Shown here in pieces: positions 8,976-16,910 of a stretch of 64,000 nucleotides of DNA. Numbering within the stretch: position 1 is the first letter of the stretch; each line of letters begins with the position of its first letter. The notes beneath the pieces were generated by a model. It was not told the DNA's origin and made no database searches. It worked only from the letters and a program-made list of their open reading frames with translations. Source of the stretch: Lacrimispora xylanisolvens (GTDB lineage: Bacteria; Bacillota; Clostridia; Lachnospirales; Lachnospiraceae); contig NZ_PTJA01000020.1 of assembly GCF_002934545.1 (NCBI RefSeq), forward strand, positions 1 to 64,000, given 5' to 3'. The translations under genes and the position numbers were made by a program.

Positions 8976-9671
8976 ATGAAGCTATGTGGTCTTCAAAAAA
9001 CAACACTTCTGGATTATCCAGGTCATGTGGCTGCCACGATTTTTCTGGGCGGCTGCAATTTCCGCTGCCCTTTTTGCCATAACAGCGGATTGATCGGGAG
9101 CGATGCAGCGTCACTGTTCTCAGAGGAAGAAATTTTAGATTTCCTTATAAAGAGAAAAGGGATTCTGGAGGGTGTCTGTATTACCGGCGGAGAGCCTACG
9201 CTCGCTGTTGAACTGGATTTATTTATCCGAAAAATCCGGGAGCTGGGTTATCTCATTAAACTTGACACCAACGGTTATCGTCCTGATGTGTTAAAAAAGC
9301 TGATTACAGAAGGGCTTCTGGATTATATAGCCATGGACATAAAATCCGGTCGGGAGCATTATAAGAAAGCTGCCGGAACCGGGGATCTTAAAATAAGGAA
9401 CGTGGAAGAAAGCGCTGCATTTTTGATGGAAAACCGTATCCCATATGAATTTCGCACCACAGTGGTAAAAGGAATTCATACTATGGGTGATTTCGTGGAC
9501 ATCGGCAACTGGCTGGAGGGAGATTCAACGTACTTTCTTCAAAATTATGTGGATTCTGATCAGGTTTTATGCCCGGGCTACACTTCTTTTTCAGACAGTG
9601 AACTGAAGGGCTTTTTAAAAGTATTAAAACCATTTCTTCCGGGAGCCATGCTCCGGGGCGAATCTTTTTAA
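8976..9671 (+). CDS. Anaerobic ribonucleotide reductase activating protein (radical SAM)
   Basis: A 231-residue radical-SAM enzyme of the NrdG2 type (anaerobic ribonucleoside-triphosphate reductase activating protein). The cluster motif CNFRCPFC (C27, C31, C34) binds a 4Fe-4S cluster, GGEPT contacts SAM, and the N-terminus GLQKTTLLDYPG is typical of the family. Known members install the glycyl radical on NrdD. There is no nrdD nearby, so the partner is either elsewhere or a different glycyl-radical protein. Divergent from tadA; its terminator follows at 9680. Confidence 0.85.
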   Translation: MKLCGLQKTTLLDYPGHVAATIFLGGCNFRCPFCHNSGLIGSDAASLFSEEEILDFLIKRKGILEGVCITGGEPTLAVELDLFIRKIRELGYLIKLDTNGYRPDVLKKLITEGLLDYIAMDIKSGREHYKKAAGTGDLKIRNVEESAAFLMENRIPYEFRTTVVKGIHTMGDFVDIGNWLEGDSTYFLQNYVDSDQVLCPGYTSFSDSELKGFLKVLKPFLPGAMLRGESF

Positions 9672-9679
9672 CGCAAACC

Positions 9680-9707
9680 AGGGGGCTTTTTCAGCCCCCT
9701 ACTTTTA
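9680..9707 (+). terminator. Terminator of the radical-SAM gene
   Basis: AGGGGGCT-TTTTC-AGCCCCCT followed by ACTTTTAT. The hairpin also contains the stop codon of the convergent gene at 9691. Confidence 0.8.
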
Positions 9708-11343
9708 TATCAGTATACCAGAATCCAAAACGTCCATCTTCCATTGGCTGATCTTTTGACAGCACAAAATTAGGAAAACCGAACATAGATGCCATATATC
9801 GTTCATTGCTGTAATAATGTCCCGGAATTCCCAGCAGATAGCGGGGCGTTCCTTCCGTGTTAAGCCTGGCAAGGATCAGATACCGGTAATTGTAGTAACC
9901 ATGCAATAAGAAACTGTTATTTCCATATACCCAGGCATCTCTGGGAAGAAGACCAATATCCTGAGGTTTGATCGTCAGAATTTCACATCCGTCTTCATAA
10001 TCAAACGCCAGAATCCTGGTATGTTCTTTTCTCAATTTTTCCCAGATCACACTATGTTGATTTTCTTCCTGACTTTCATTTTGGCGCAAATGTTCCAGTA
10101 CCTCTGGATCACCAAGCTTTGTTTCCGTATGGTCCTGGTTTTTAGTTTCTTTTATTACGGCATCTGCGCGGTACAAACGGGTAGTTCCTGCCTCGGGCTC
10201 AGGAAATACATCTGCGTCCTCTGCCAGACCTGCGTCGCCCGAACTCATCTGGACAGATTCTTTTAATCCGCCATCTTCAGCTTCAGACATCATGGGCTTT
10301 GGCATTAAGGGAACAGATTCCTGCTGGCTTTGTAAAACGGTCTGAGCCTCTTCGGTTGGATCTGTATGTACGGACTCTGCGGTCATTGGTGTTGTTGGCA
10401 TCGGTCCCGTTGGACGCGGCCTTGGAGATGCCGGGCCAGTTGTGTTTGGTACAGGAGACATTGACCCTGTGGGCATGGTTCCTGTTGGCATGGTTCCAGC
10501 TGGCATTGGCCCTGTCGGCATCGGCCCTGTCGGCATTGTAACATTCGGCATCGGGGTCGTCGGCATTGGTCCGGTAGGACGTGGTTCCTGCCACCAGCCA
10601 GGTATCGGTCCGGTCATGGTCGGACGTGTGTTTTGCTGTCTATCCGGTGCAGGCGCAGTGACTGAAGGCGGATTCCCCTGCCTTCCTCCTGCTGTTGGAC
10701 CGGTCATTGAGGTTCTGGTATTTCCATCTTGAGGTATGGAACCTGTCATCTGCTGGATCTCAGGCATGAGACTTTCGGCCTCCGGGCTTGGCTCACTGTC
10801 GGATGACGCCGGACTTTCCGCCTGGAGAAGAACCTCTTCTTCATTTTTTGTATCCTGACTGTCTCCATCTTCCAGTGGAAACTCTTTTTCTATCTCCTGA
10901 ACAGCTTTTTTAATCTGTTCTTCCGATATGGCAGAATTTTCTTTTACAACAGAATCTGTATTTTCCAGATCAACTGCTGCAGCATGAGCAACTGCATCCT
11001 CCCATATGGTGGTATAAGATCTCCATGTATTTTTTACATCATGTATGGTCAGTCCAAAACATTGGTCCATATTAAAACCGGAACGTTCAATATCATTTAC
11101 GGATACTGTGGCTCTGAATTCACCGGAACCGCCTCGTATGAAAATATTACCAAGGTATATTTCCTGTTCTCCGGCCAATAGATATACTCCAATGTCGTTG
11201 CCGCCTACATAAATTCTTTTCACACTTACCGTAATTTTGCACTGGATTCCTCTCGTCTCTATCTTGGCAAATCCGATGTTTTTTCCTTTGACTCCGCCTT
11301 CGTAGGCATAAATATATGAGATTAGTCTTCGATAGTTAGACAT
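9691..11343 (-). CDS. DUF6128-like protein with Met-Pro-Thr-Gly-Pro repeats
   Basis: A 550-residue protein without signal peptide or membrane segment. Residues 1-115 form a predicted beta-rich domain (SNYRRLISYIYAYEGGVKG, YVGGNDIGVYLL, CFGLTIHDVKNTW). Residues 120-200 are acidic. Residues 254-318 hold degenerate five-residue repeats of the MPTGP type within a longer Pro/Thr/Gly-rich linker (200-350). The C-terminal 130 residues (HTRILAFDYEDGCEILTIKPQDIGLL through YLLGIPGHYYSNERYMASMFGFPNF) are conserved in Lachnospiraceae and I believe correspond to DUF6128, from memory. No function is known. It is monocistronic and divergent from nagB. Confidence 0.8.
   Translation of the reverse strand: MSNYRRLISYIYAYEGGVKGKNIGFAKIETRGIQCKITVSVKRIYVGGNDIGVYLLAGEQEIYLGNIFIRGGSGEFRATVSVNDIERSGFNMDQCFGLTIHDVKNTWRSYTTIWEDAVAHAAAVDLENTDSVVKENSAISEEQIKKAVQEIEKEFPLEDGDSQDTKNEEEVLLQAESPASSDSEPSPEAESLMPEIQQMTGSIPQDGNTRTSMTGPTAGGRQGNPPSVTAPAPDRQQNTRPTMTGPIPGWWQEPRPTGPMPTTPMPNVTMPTGPMPTGPMPAGTMPTGTMPTGSMSPVPNTTGPASPRPRPTGPMPTTPMTAESVHTDPTEEAQTVLQSQQESVPLMPKPMMSEAEDGGLKESVQMSSGDAGLAEDADVFPEPEAGTTRLYRADAVIKETKNQDHTETKLGDPEVLEHLRQNESQEENQHSVIWEKLRKEHTRILAFDYEDGCEILTIKPQDIGLLPRDAWVYGNNSFLLHGYYNYRYLILARLNTEGTPRYLLGIPGHYYSNERYMASMFGFPNFVLSKDQPMEDGRFGFWYTDIKVGG
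10390..10584 (-). repeat. 15-bp degenerate tandem repeats coding for MPTGP
   Basis: Within the DUF6128-like gene, about eight to ten in-frame copies of a 15-base unit (roughly ATGCCGACAGGGCCG on the minus strand) encode MPTGP, MPTGT, MPAGT, MPTGS and similar. Such short repeats can expand or contract by slippage without changing frame. Confidence 0.85.
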
Positions 11344-11381
11344 GCCACCACTCCTTTATCACTATTTTATGCAAAATGGCA

Positions 11382-11410
11382 TTGCATCTATGACATAAAA
11401 ATGATATCCT
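11382..11410 (+). promoter_or_regulatory. Putative nagB promoter
   Basis: TTGCAT (11382-11387), 17-base spacer, TATCCT (11405-11410), about 50 bases before the nagB start. The -35 forms the right arm of an ATGCAA/TTGCAT inverted repeat (11369-11387) that could be an operator. Confidence 0.55.
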
Positions 11411-11460
11411 AATGAAAGAATAAAATAAAAATTTTTTCCAAAACATGGAGGATGATAAAA

Positions 11461-12195
11461 ATGAAGCTTTACCGTGCAAAAGACTACTATGACATGAGCC
11501 GAAAAGCAGCCAATATTATATCTGCCCAGATCATTATGAAGCCGAACTGCGTTCTGGGACTTGCTACCGGTTCTACACCTGTAGGTGCCTACAAACAGCT
11601 GATTGAATGGTACAACAAAGGTGATTTGGATTTTTCCCGGGTAAAGACAGCAAACCTTGATGAATACAAGGGATTAACCAGAGATAATGACCAGAGTTAC
11701 TACCACTTTATGAAGCAGAATTTATTTATGCACGTAAATATCGATGTAACCAATACTCATATACCTGATGGTATGGAATCAGATGCAGAAAAAGAAGCTG
11801 CCAGATATGAAGAGATTCTCAGAAATCTGGGAGGTATTGACTTACAGATTCTTGGGCTTGGTCATAATGGGCACATCGGATTTAATGAGCCTTCCGATAT
11901 CTTCCCAAAAGATACCCACATTGTTGACTTACAGGAAAGCACCATTGAAGCAAACAAGCGCTTTTTTGAATCTGCAGATCAGGTTCCGCGCCAGGCTTAT
12001 ACCATGGGAATCGGTACGATTATCAGAGCGAAAAAAATCCTGTTAATGGTAAGCGGCGAAGATAAGGCAGAAATTCTGTATAATGCCCTTTGCGGACCGG
12101 TGACCCCAAAAGTTCCTGCTTCCATTCTGCAGCTCCATCCGGATGTTATTATTGTAGCCGATGAAGCAGCACTGTCAAAATGGGAGACAAACTAA
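11461..12195 (+). CDS. nagB: Glucosamine-6-phosphate deaminase
   Basis: A 244-residue NagB that converts glucosamine 6-phosphate to fructose 6-phosphate and ammonia in amino-sugar breakdown. Visible motifs: LGLATGSTPVGAYKQL, NLDEYKGL with the catalytic Asp, GLGHNGHIGFNEP with the catalytic His and Glu, and KILLMVSGEDKAEI. I chose ATG 11461 because GGAGG at 11447-11451 directly abuts the upstream ATG at 11452 but sits 9 bases before this one. No nagA is adjacent. Confidence 0.96.
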   Translation: MKLYRAKDYYDMSRKAANIISAQIIMKPNCVLGLATGSTPVGAYKQLIEWYNKGDLDFSRVKTANLDEYKGLTRDNDQSYYHFMKQNLFMHVNIDVTNTHIPDGMESDAEKEAARYEEILRNLGGIDLQILGLGHNGHIGFNEPSDIFPKDTHIVDLQESTIEANKRFFESADQVPRQAYTMGIGTIIRAKKILLMVSGEDKAEILYNALCGPVTPKVPASILQLHPDVIIVADEAALSKWETN

Positions 12196-12257
12196 TCTTG
12201 ACGTAAATTGCTTATAATGATATAATGAGCTAAATTTTTTAAAGGAGGTGAGACGCT

Positions 12258-12410
12258 GTGAGAAACATATCTATGAAAGCCACTTCATTATGGACTAACA
12301 TTAATAATATCTCTGCAGTTTTCGGTAATTTTGACGCGTCCGTGTATCAGTACGCCCATTTTTACGAAAAAGGCAGCGTCTCATCTGAAAATTATTCTGT
12401 TAGCCGGTAG
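12258..12410 (+). CDS. Small leader ORF, 50 residues, unknown
   Basis: A GTG-start ORF with an ideal AAAGGAGGTGA site 7 bases upstream. The product begins MRNISMKATSLWTNINN and is rich in Ser, Asn and Tyr, with no signal peptide or membrane helix. The start codon is the last codon base-paired in the long-range inverted repeat, and the stop codon lies inside a hairpin just before the terminator, as expected for a leader peptide that senses ribosome progress. It could be a stand-alone small protein, or the reading frame may be incidental to a structured RNA. Confidence 0.55.
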   Translation: MRNISMKATSLWTNINNISAVFGNFDASVYQYAHFYEKGSVSSENYSVSR

Positions 12411-12428
12411 GTTTTACCACTGGTTTTT
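12404..12428 (+). terminator. First hairpin of tandem attenuator
   Basis: CCGGT-a-GGT-TTT-ACC-ACTGG followed by TTTTT. The TAG stop of the leader ORF lies in the 5' arm, so a terminating ribosome would block folding. Its CCGGT could alternatively pair with ACCGG of the next hairpin. Confidence 0.5.
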
Positions 12429-12441
12429 CGGTTGATTTTCC

Positions 12442-12470
12442 GCCCGGATGCTCCTGCACCGGGTTTTTTT
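12442..12470 (+). terminator. Rho-independent terminator before the ABC-2 operon
   Basis: CCCGG-a-TGC-TCCT-GCA-CCGGG followed by seven T. It is a strong terminator placed between the leader ORF and the exporter genes, so readthrough or antitermination would be needed for their expression unless another promoter lies in 12471-12535. Confidence 0.85.
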
Positions 12471-12548
12471 GTGCGTTTTTTCGAAATGGCAGTCTGAACG
12501 GACATTTTCCACTTTGATTCGAAACACACAATATGGAGGATATGACCT

Positions 12549-13379
12549 ATGAAACAGGTAAAAACCATTCTGTCCGGCTGCGGCTCTCTCTCAAGAGCCG
12601 TATGCTCCACAACTTTAATCTGCTCGAAACAAATTTTTGACGGAGGCTTTCTCTGTGTAGCTGGAGGATACGTAGTTCAGATTGCGCAGTTCATTATGCT
12701 GACCTTTATCTGGAAGACTTTGGCACAAACGAATGCTCTGCCAGCAAACGTATCATTAGACCAGTTAATGACCTACACGCTGATGTCTGCCGTATTACAT
12801 GAGGAATTAAATATTATTTCTCCCGCCACTTCGTCCTTGTGGGAGGGATCCGTCATTGGGCGTTTTTTAAGGCCCATGGCAATTGAAGCAAGCTTTATTT
12901 CAGAAACCATTGGCCGATTCTGGGTTCCCAACTTCTTATTTCTGGGTATTCCATTATTGCTTTTTGCACCGGTTCTGTCTGTCAGTCCGTTGCCTGCTTC
13001 TTTTCGCATGGGGATTCTCTCTCTCATAAGTCTGCTGCTGGCAATTTGTATTGGATTTGCCATAGATTTGTTGTTCGCTTCTCTAGCCATGAATCTAAAA
13101 AATGGATGCTTTGCAGCTCTTGCTGTCAGAGAGGCAGTTTATTCCCTGCTTTCCGGAGAAATGATACCATTTTCTTTATTTCCAAAGAAATTGGGAGCGC
13201 TTTTTTCCCTGCTTCCATTGGGCTCAGTCGCCCATGGACCTTTGACCATCTACACCGGTACCGCCCTTTTCCCTCACAGGGTTCTGGCGCTTCAGTTTTT
13301 CTGGGCTGTTAGTTTATGGGCTCTTGCCATTTACGTGTTTAATAAAAGCAAAGAAAGGATGATCTCTTTTGGTGGATAA
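12549..13379 (+). CDS. ABC-2 type transporter permease (first subunit)
   Basis: A 276-residue membrane protein with about six hydrophobic segments, the first near residues 35-55 after an N-terminal helix. It resembles the ABC-2/DUF990-type permeases that pair with NatA/daunorubicin-type ATPases. The sequence shows no substrate-binding motif. GGAGG precedes the ATG. It overlaps the next gene by about 10 bases, and the three genes form one operon behind the attenuator-like leader. Exported substrate unknown. Confidence 0.85.
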   Translation: MKQVKTILSGCGSLSRAVCSTTLICSKQIFDGGFLCVAGGYVVQIAQFIMLTFIWKTLAQTNALPANVSLDQLMTYTLMSAVLHEELNIISPATSSLWEGSVIGRFLRPMAIEASFISETIGRFWVPNFLFLGIPLLLFAPVLSVSPLPASFRMGILSLISLLLAICIGFAIDLLFASLAMNLKNGCFAALAVREAVYSLLSGEMIPFSLFPKKLGALFSLLPLGSVAHGPLTIYTGTALFPHRVLALQFFWAVSLWALAIYVFNKSKERMISFGG

Positions 13380-14229
13380 TTTCAAAATATTAATCAGGCT
13401 TTACAGGCAATATGCAAAAATGGATTTATTATGGTTTCTACGGGATACCCGTTATTTCTTTATTCAACTGGTCTCTGATGTTGTAAGCGGTGGGTGCACC
13501 ATTGCAGGTGTCTGCCTGTTATCCGCAAATTTTAAAAATTTTTCCGGTATGACCCAAAATGAAGTTTTATTTATGATGGGTTACGCTCTCTTTATTGACG
13601 GTATTTTTATGGTATTTTTTATGGGTAATAATACCGGCATGGTCAGCCGGATTATTGGCAGGGGACAGCTTGACCATATCATGATTCAGCCCGTCCCTCT
13701 GTGGGCAGAACTTCTGGCACAGGGTTTTTCCCCTGTTTCCGGTTCTCCCATAATGATTTTTGGAATAGGGCTCACTGCTTACGGTGCCATCAGAGCTGGT
13801 TTACCTATAAACGCTTTTACTATACTGCTGTTCCTTTTTTACAGCATTTGCTCGATTGTTATTGTGATGTCATTTATCTATCTGATTTCATGCTCTGCAT
13901 TCTATGCCCCTGCTGCTGCAGAGGAAATTGCCGGGGTGGGAAAGGAATTATTTTCTTCATTAAAAACTTACCCGCTGGGTAATATGAAAGGCTTTCAAAA
14001 GCACATTTTTTTATCCTTGATTCCCGTGGGCCTTTGTGCCTGGCTTCCTTCCACACTTTTAATAAAAGCTGGGAAATACGGATTAGAGGCGGTTTTCGTT
14101 CCGGAAGCATTCTATCTGCCTATTGCAGCTGCTATTTTTTCATTTATAGCAATTATCACATTTAAGAAAGGTATGAATTATTATGAAACCTATGGTTCTC
14201 CAAGATACTCCGGCTTTGGCCATCGATAA
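13369..14229 (+). CDS. ABC-2 type transporter permease (second subunit)
   Basis: A 286-residue permease with about six hydrophobic segments (for example QLVSDVVSGGCTIAGVCLL, LLFLFYSICSIVIVMSFIYL, FYLPIAAAIFSFIAIITF). It resembles the partner permease of the DUF990-type exporters. The start is TTG 13369 or GTG 13372, preceded by AAAGGA, and overlaps the end of the first permease. Its own end overlaps the ATPase gene by 47 bases. Two different permeases plus one ATPase suggest a heteromeric channel. Confidence 0.85.
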   Translation: MVDNFKILIRLYRQYAKMDLLWFLRDTRYFFIQLVSDVVSGGCTIAGVCLLSANFKNFSGMTQNEVLFMMGYALFIDGIFMVFFMGNNTGMVSRIIGRGQLDHIMIQPVPLWAELLAQGFSPVSGSPIMIFGIGLTAYGAIRAGLPINAFTILLFLFYSICSIVIVMSFIYLISCSAFYAPAAAEEIAGVGKELFSSLKTYPLGNMKGFQKHIFLSLIPVGLCAWLPSTLLIKAGKYGLEAVFVPEAFYLPIAAAIFSFIAIITFKKGMNYYETYGSPRYSGFGHR

Positions 14230-15193
14230 TATAACAAAAGAATACTGCCAATGGCAGCGAAGCGGCACCGCCCGCGACATCATTAAAAATCTTCTGCACC
14301 CGGAAAAGCGGGTGGTAACAGCTCTTGATCACATATCGCTTCAGGTAAAGAAAGGGGAATTCGTTGCATATGCAGGTGCCAATGGTGCCGGTAAAAGCAC
14401 TACAATAAAAATTCTTTCCGGTATTCTCATGCCTACAGAAGGAACGGTATCTGTACTGGGATTAAATCCCGCCAAAGACCGGATCAAACTCATGAGCCAT
14501 ATCGGAGTCCTGTTTGGCCAGCGCACAGAATTATGGTGGGACCATCCGGTGATATCCAGCTTCCAATGGAAAAAGGAAGTGTGGAACATTCCGGATTCCG
14601 TTTACAAAAAGAACCTGGAGATGGTAACAGAACTATTGGATCTTTCCGATATTTTAAAAACCTTTACCAGGGAGCTGAGTCTTGGGCAAAGAATGCGGGC
14701 GGATATTGCCATGCTTCTGCTTCACAGTCCGGAACTGATTTTTCTTGATGAGCCTACACTTGGTCTTGATGTACTTGCCAAGCAGCAGATGATCCGGTTT
14801 TTAAAGAAGATTAACCTTGAAAATAAAACAACGGTGGTGGTAACCAGCCATGATATGGACGATCTGGAAGAAATGGCACAAAGAATCATTCTTATTAACA
14901 AGGGGAAACTTGCATTTGACGGAGACTTTGATGAACTGCGAAATGTGATGGGAGGCTTTTACCGGATTGTACTTACTACGGCAAAAGAGGAGACACCACT
15001 TTCCATTCCGGGTATGCGGCTTTTAAAAACAGAAAGTGGAGTTCACGAATACGAATTTGACCGGAATGTATTAGAAATCCATAAGGTTATGGGGCTACTT
15101 TCTGAATTTCCCCAGATCCTCGATATGGAAATTAAAAAGGCACCAATTGAAGATGTAGTGGCTAATTTATATCTGAGCTGGCGGGAAAATTAA
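14183..15193 (+). CDS. ABC transporter ATP-binding protein of the ABC-2 exporter
   Basis: A 336-residue ATPase. Walker A is GANGAGKST (65-73), the signature is LSLGQ, Walker B is LIFLDEPTLGLD, and the switch histidine is in VVVTSHDMDDLEEM. It has an N-terminal extension of about 40 residues before the nucleotide-binding fold and about 90 extra C-terminal residues, as in NatA/DrrA-like exporters. It powers the two permeases encoded just upstream. Substrate unknown; lipid, peptide or drug export are possible. Confidence 0.92.
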   Translation: MKPMVLQDTPALAIDNITKEYCQWQRSGTARDIIKNLLHPEKRVVTALDHISLQVKKGEFVAYAGANGAGKSTTIKILSGILMPTEGTVSVLGLNPAKDRIKLMSHIGVLFGQRTELWWDHPVISSFQWKKEVWNIPDSVYKKNLEMVTELLDLSDILKTFTRELSLGQRMRADIAMLLLHSPELIFLDEPTLGLDVLAKQQMIRFLKKINLENKTTVVVTSHDMDDLEEMAQRIILINKGKLAFDGDFDELRNVMGGFYRIVLTTAKEETPLSIPGMRLLKTESGVHEYEFDRNVLEIHKVMGLLSEFPQILDMEIKKAPIEDVVANLYLSWREN

Positions 15194-15260
15194 CAGTTGG
15201 TTTTTTTGTAGGTTTAGTGTAGAATATACTTACATTATTTATAACGAAAGAGGTGTACAT

Positions 15261-15665
15261 ATGGCATACGCATTTACAAAGGATCTGGAGACCGGAAACC
15301 AGTTAATTGACTCAGAACACCGTCAGCTGATTGATGCGATCAATAATTTACTGACTGCCTGCTCCACCGGTAAAGGCCGTGCAGAGCTGGCCAATACTAC
15401 TAAGTTTTTACAGGATTATACTGCCAAGCATTTTGGAGATGAGGAAAAACTCCAGCTTCAGAGCCAGTATCCCGATTATGCAAATCACAAACGCTACCAT
15501 GAAGAGTTTAAGAAGGTAGTTGCAGGAATCTGCCAGAAGCTGGATAAGGAAGGTCCTACCATTGCACTGGTTGGCGAAGTAAACAGTGCCATTGCAGGTT
15601 GGCTGATCAACCATATCAAAAAAGAAGATGTCAAAGTTGCAACTCACCTAAAAAGCAGATCCTGA
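15261..15665 (+). CDS. Bacteriohemerythrin
   Basis: A 134-residue four-helix non-heme di-iron protein. All expected ligands are visible: H20 (DSEHRQL), H57 and E61 (KHFGDEEK), H76 and H80 (HKRYH), H118 and D123 (HIKKED). Family members bind oxygen reversibly at a di-iron site; in anaerobes they are thought to buffer or sense oxygen. There is no fused signalling domain. A good AGAGGTG precedes the ATG, and a terminator follows at 15690. Confidence 0.93.
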   Translation: MAYAFTKDLETGNQLIDSEHRQLIDAINNLLTACSTGKGRAELANTTKFLQDYTAKHFGDEEKLQLQSQYPDYANHKRYHEEFKKVVAGICQKLDKEGPTIALVGEVNSAIAGWLINHIKKEDVKVATHLKSRS

Positions 15666-15689
15666 TCCAAATAAGAATAATCATCAAGC

Positions 15690-15728
15690 AGCTTCTTACC
15701 TGAGTTCTGGCAGGAAGCTGTTTTTTTG
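15690..15728 (+). terminator. Terminator after bacteriohemerythrin
   Basis: CAGCTTC...GAAGCTG with internal pairing, followed by TTTTTTT. Confidence 0.85.
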
Positions 15729-15834
15729 TGCTGCGGCATAAAATAATTGCTGTGTTCTCTTTTCATTCCGTCTGTATTTTGATAAAATAGGTTCAGAAAT
15801 CAAAAACAAATTACTGGAAAGAAGGTACATGATT

Positions 15835-16254
15835 ATGAAAGACACAAATTGCGCATATTGTATGAAGGGAGACTTGGTTGCTAAATTTGGTTATCCTGTC
15901 TGTGAAATGGAAACAGGCTTTTTATATTTATTTAAAGAACAGAGCAAAAAAGGCAGAGTCATCCTTGCATACAAGGATCATGTGGGCGAGATGATTGATA
16001 TCAGCGATGAAGAGAGAAATGCATTTTTTGCTGAAGTTTCCAAAGTATCCAAAGCCATTCACAAGGTTTTTAATCCGGATAAAGTAAATTATGGCGCTTA
16101 TGGTGATACAGGCTGTCATCTTCACATGCATATCGTTCCCAAATACAATGGGGGAGATGAGTGGGGAGGCACATTTACCATGAATCCGGATAAGGTATAT
16201 TTAACCGATGATGAGTATGAGAAAATGGCTGAAGCCATTCGTGCAGCCTTATAA
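15835..16254 (+). CDS. HIT family protein
   Basis: A histidine-triad hydrolase/transferase of about 139 residues. The triad is HLHMHIV near residue 103, preceded by a CxxC-containing N-terminus (NCAYCMKGD). Such proteins act on nucleoside phosphoramidates and dinucleotide polyphosphates. Start: ATG 15835 sits 10 bases after AGAAGG; an in-frame ATG at 15829 sits 4 bases after it and would add two residues. The next gene follows by 39 bases, so they may be cotranscribed. Confidence 0.9.
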   Translation: MKDTNCAYCMKGDLVAKFGYPVCEMETGFLYLFKEQSKKGRVILAYKDHVGEMIDISDEERNAFFAEVSKVSKAIHKVFNPDKVNYGAYGDTGCHLHMHIVPKYNGGDEWGGTFTMNPDKVYLTDDEYEKMAEAIRAAL

Positions 16255-16293
16255 TCAAACAGACAGACTGTACAGGAAGGAAGGTGCCGGATT

Positions 16294-16845
16294 ATGTTAG
16301 ATGAAATCAAAAAGCAGGCGGGCAAAGCCGCAAAAGAAGTTTTGGACGCATCTCATTTAAAGGAGAAGGACCTGGTAGTGATCGGCTGCTCTTCCAGTGA
16401 GATATCCGATCACAGAATCGGCTCTCATTCCAGTGCAGAGATCGGCCAGGCAGTATTTTCGGCTATTTATGAAGTCTTTCATAAACAGGGAATTTATGTG
16501 GCTGCCCAGTGCTGTGAGCATTTAAACAGGGCACTCATATTAGAAAGGGAAGCAGCGGAGTTCTATCATTATGAACCGGTCAATGTGGTACCGCAGCTTA
16601 AGGCCGGCGGCTCCTTCTCACTTGCAGCCTACCATGGCCTTGAACATCCGGTTGCAGTAGAATCCATTAAAGCTCATGCTGGAATTGATATTGGAGACAC
16701 ACTGATCGGAATGCATTTGAAAGCCGTAGCCGTTCCCATTCGCATAAAAACCCAGTATATTGGCTCTGCCCATGTGGTTGCAGCCCGTACCAGACCAAAA
16801 TACATCGGCGGTGTCCGCGCTTCTTATGATGATACCATTGAATAA
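16294..16845 (+). CDS. UPF0340/YwlG family protein (TIGR01440)
   Basis: A 183-residue cytosolic protein of the UPF0340 family, recognised by LVVIGCSSSEISDHRIGSHSSAEIG, AAQCCEHLNRALILEREAA, and the C-terminal RTRPKYIGGVRASYDDTIE. The function is not known. Length is normal for the family. A strong GGAAGGAAGG site precedes the ATG. A bidirectional terminator follows. Confidence 0.92.
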   Translation: MLDEIKKQAGKAAKEVLDASHLKEKDLVVIGCSSSEISDHRIGSHSSAEIGQAVFSAIYEVFHKQGIYVAAQCCEHLNRALILEREAAEFYHYEPVNVVPQLKAGGSFSLAAYHGLEHPVAVESIKAHAGIDIGDTLIGMHLKAVAVPIRIKTQYIGSAHVVAARTRPKYIGGVRASYDDTIE

Positions 16846-16849
16846 TAAA

Positions 16850-16899
16850 AAAACCTGCTGTCAGACGGTTCACAGTGAACCGATGACAGCAGGTTTTTT
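16850..16899. terminator. Bidirectional terminator
   Basis: AACCTGCTGTCA...TGACAGCAGGTT encloses an inner CGGTTCAC/GTGAACCG pairing; A-runs on the left and TTTTTT on the right serve both the plus-strand UPF0340 gene and the convergent minus-strand lipoprotein gene. Confidence 0.9.
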
Positions 16900-16910
16900 C
16901 TATTATTCGA

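Larger units (their letters stand above)
12241..12470 (+). promoter_or_regulatory. Attenuator-like leader of the ABC-2 exporter operon
   Basis: The leader carries a strong ribosome binding site (AAAGGAGGTGA), a 50-codon ORF (12258-12410), and a perfect 10-bp inverted repeat: TGAGACGCTG (12249-12258, covering the start) and CAGCGTCTCA (12374-12383, near the ORF end). A hairpin (12404-12423) overlaps the ORF stop and is followed by TTTTT. A strong terminator hairpin follows at 12442-12470. The exporter genes begin 78 bases later. This layout fits translation-coupled attenuation or a structured regulatory RNA. I cannot match it to a named riboswitch class. Confidence 0.6.

Noticed and set aside
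10390-10584. Possible CRISPR-like array
   Set aside because: The repeats are 15-base, contiguous, in frame and without spacers; they are coding repeats.
10283-10594. Asn/Asp/Ala-rich ORF with apparent repeats, and plus-strand ORFs over the same stretch
   Set aside because: These are other-frame readings of the MPTGP-coding repeats in the DUF6128-like gene.
12392-12610. Minus-strand ORF across the attenuator region
   Set aside because: It reads the terminator hairpin and start of the permease gene backwards, has no ribosome binding site and a low-complexity Lys/Arg product.
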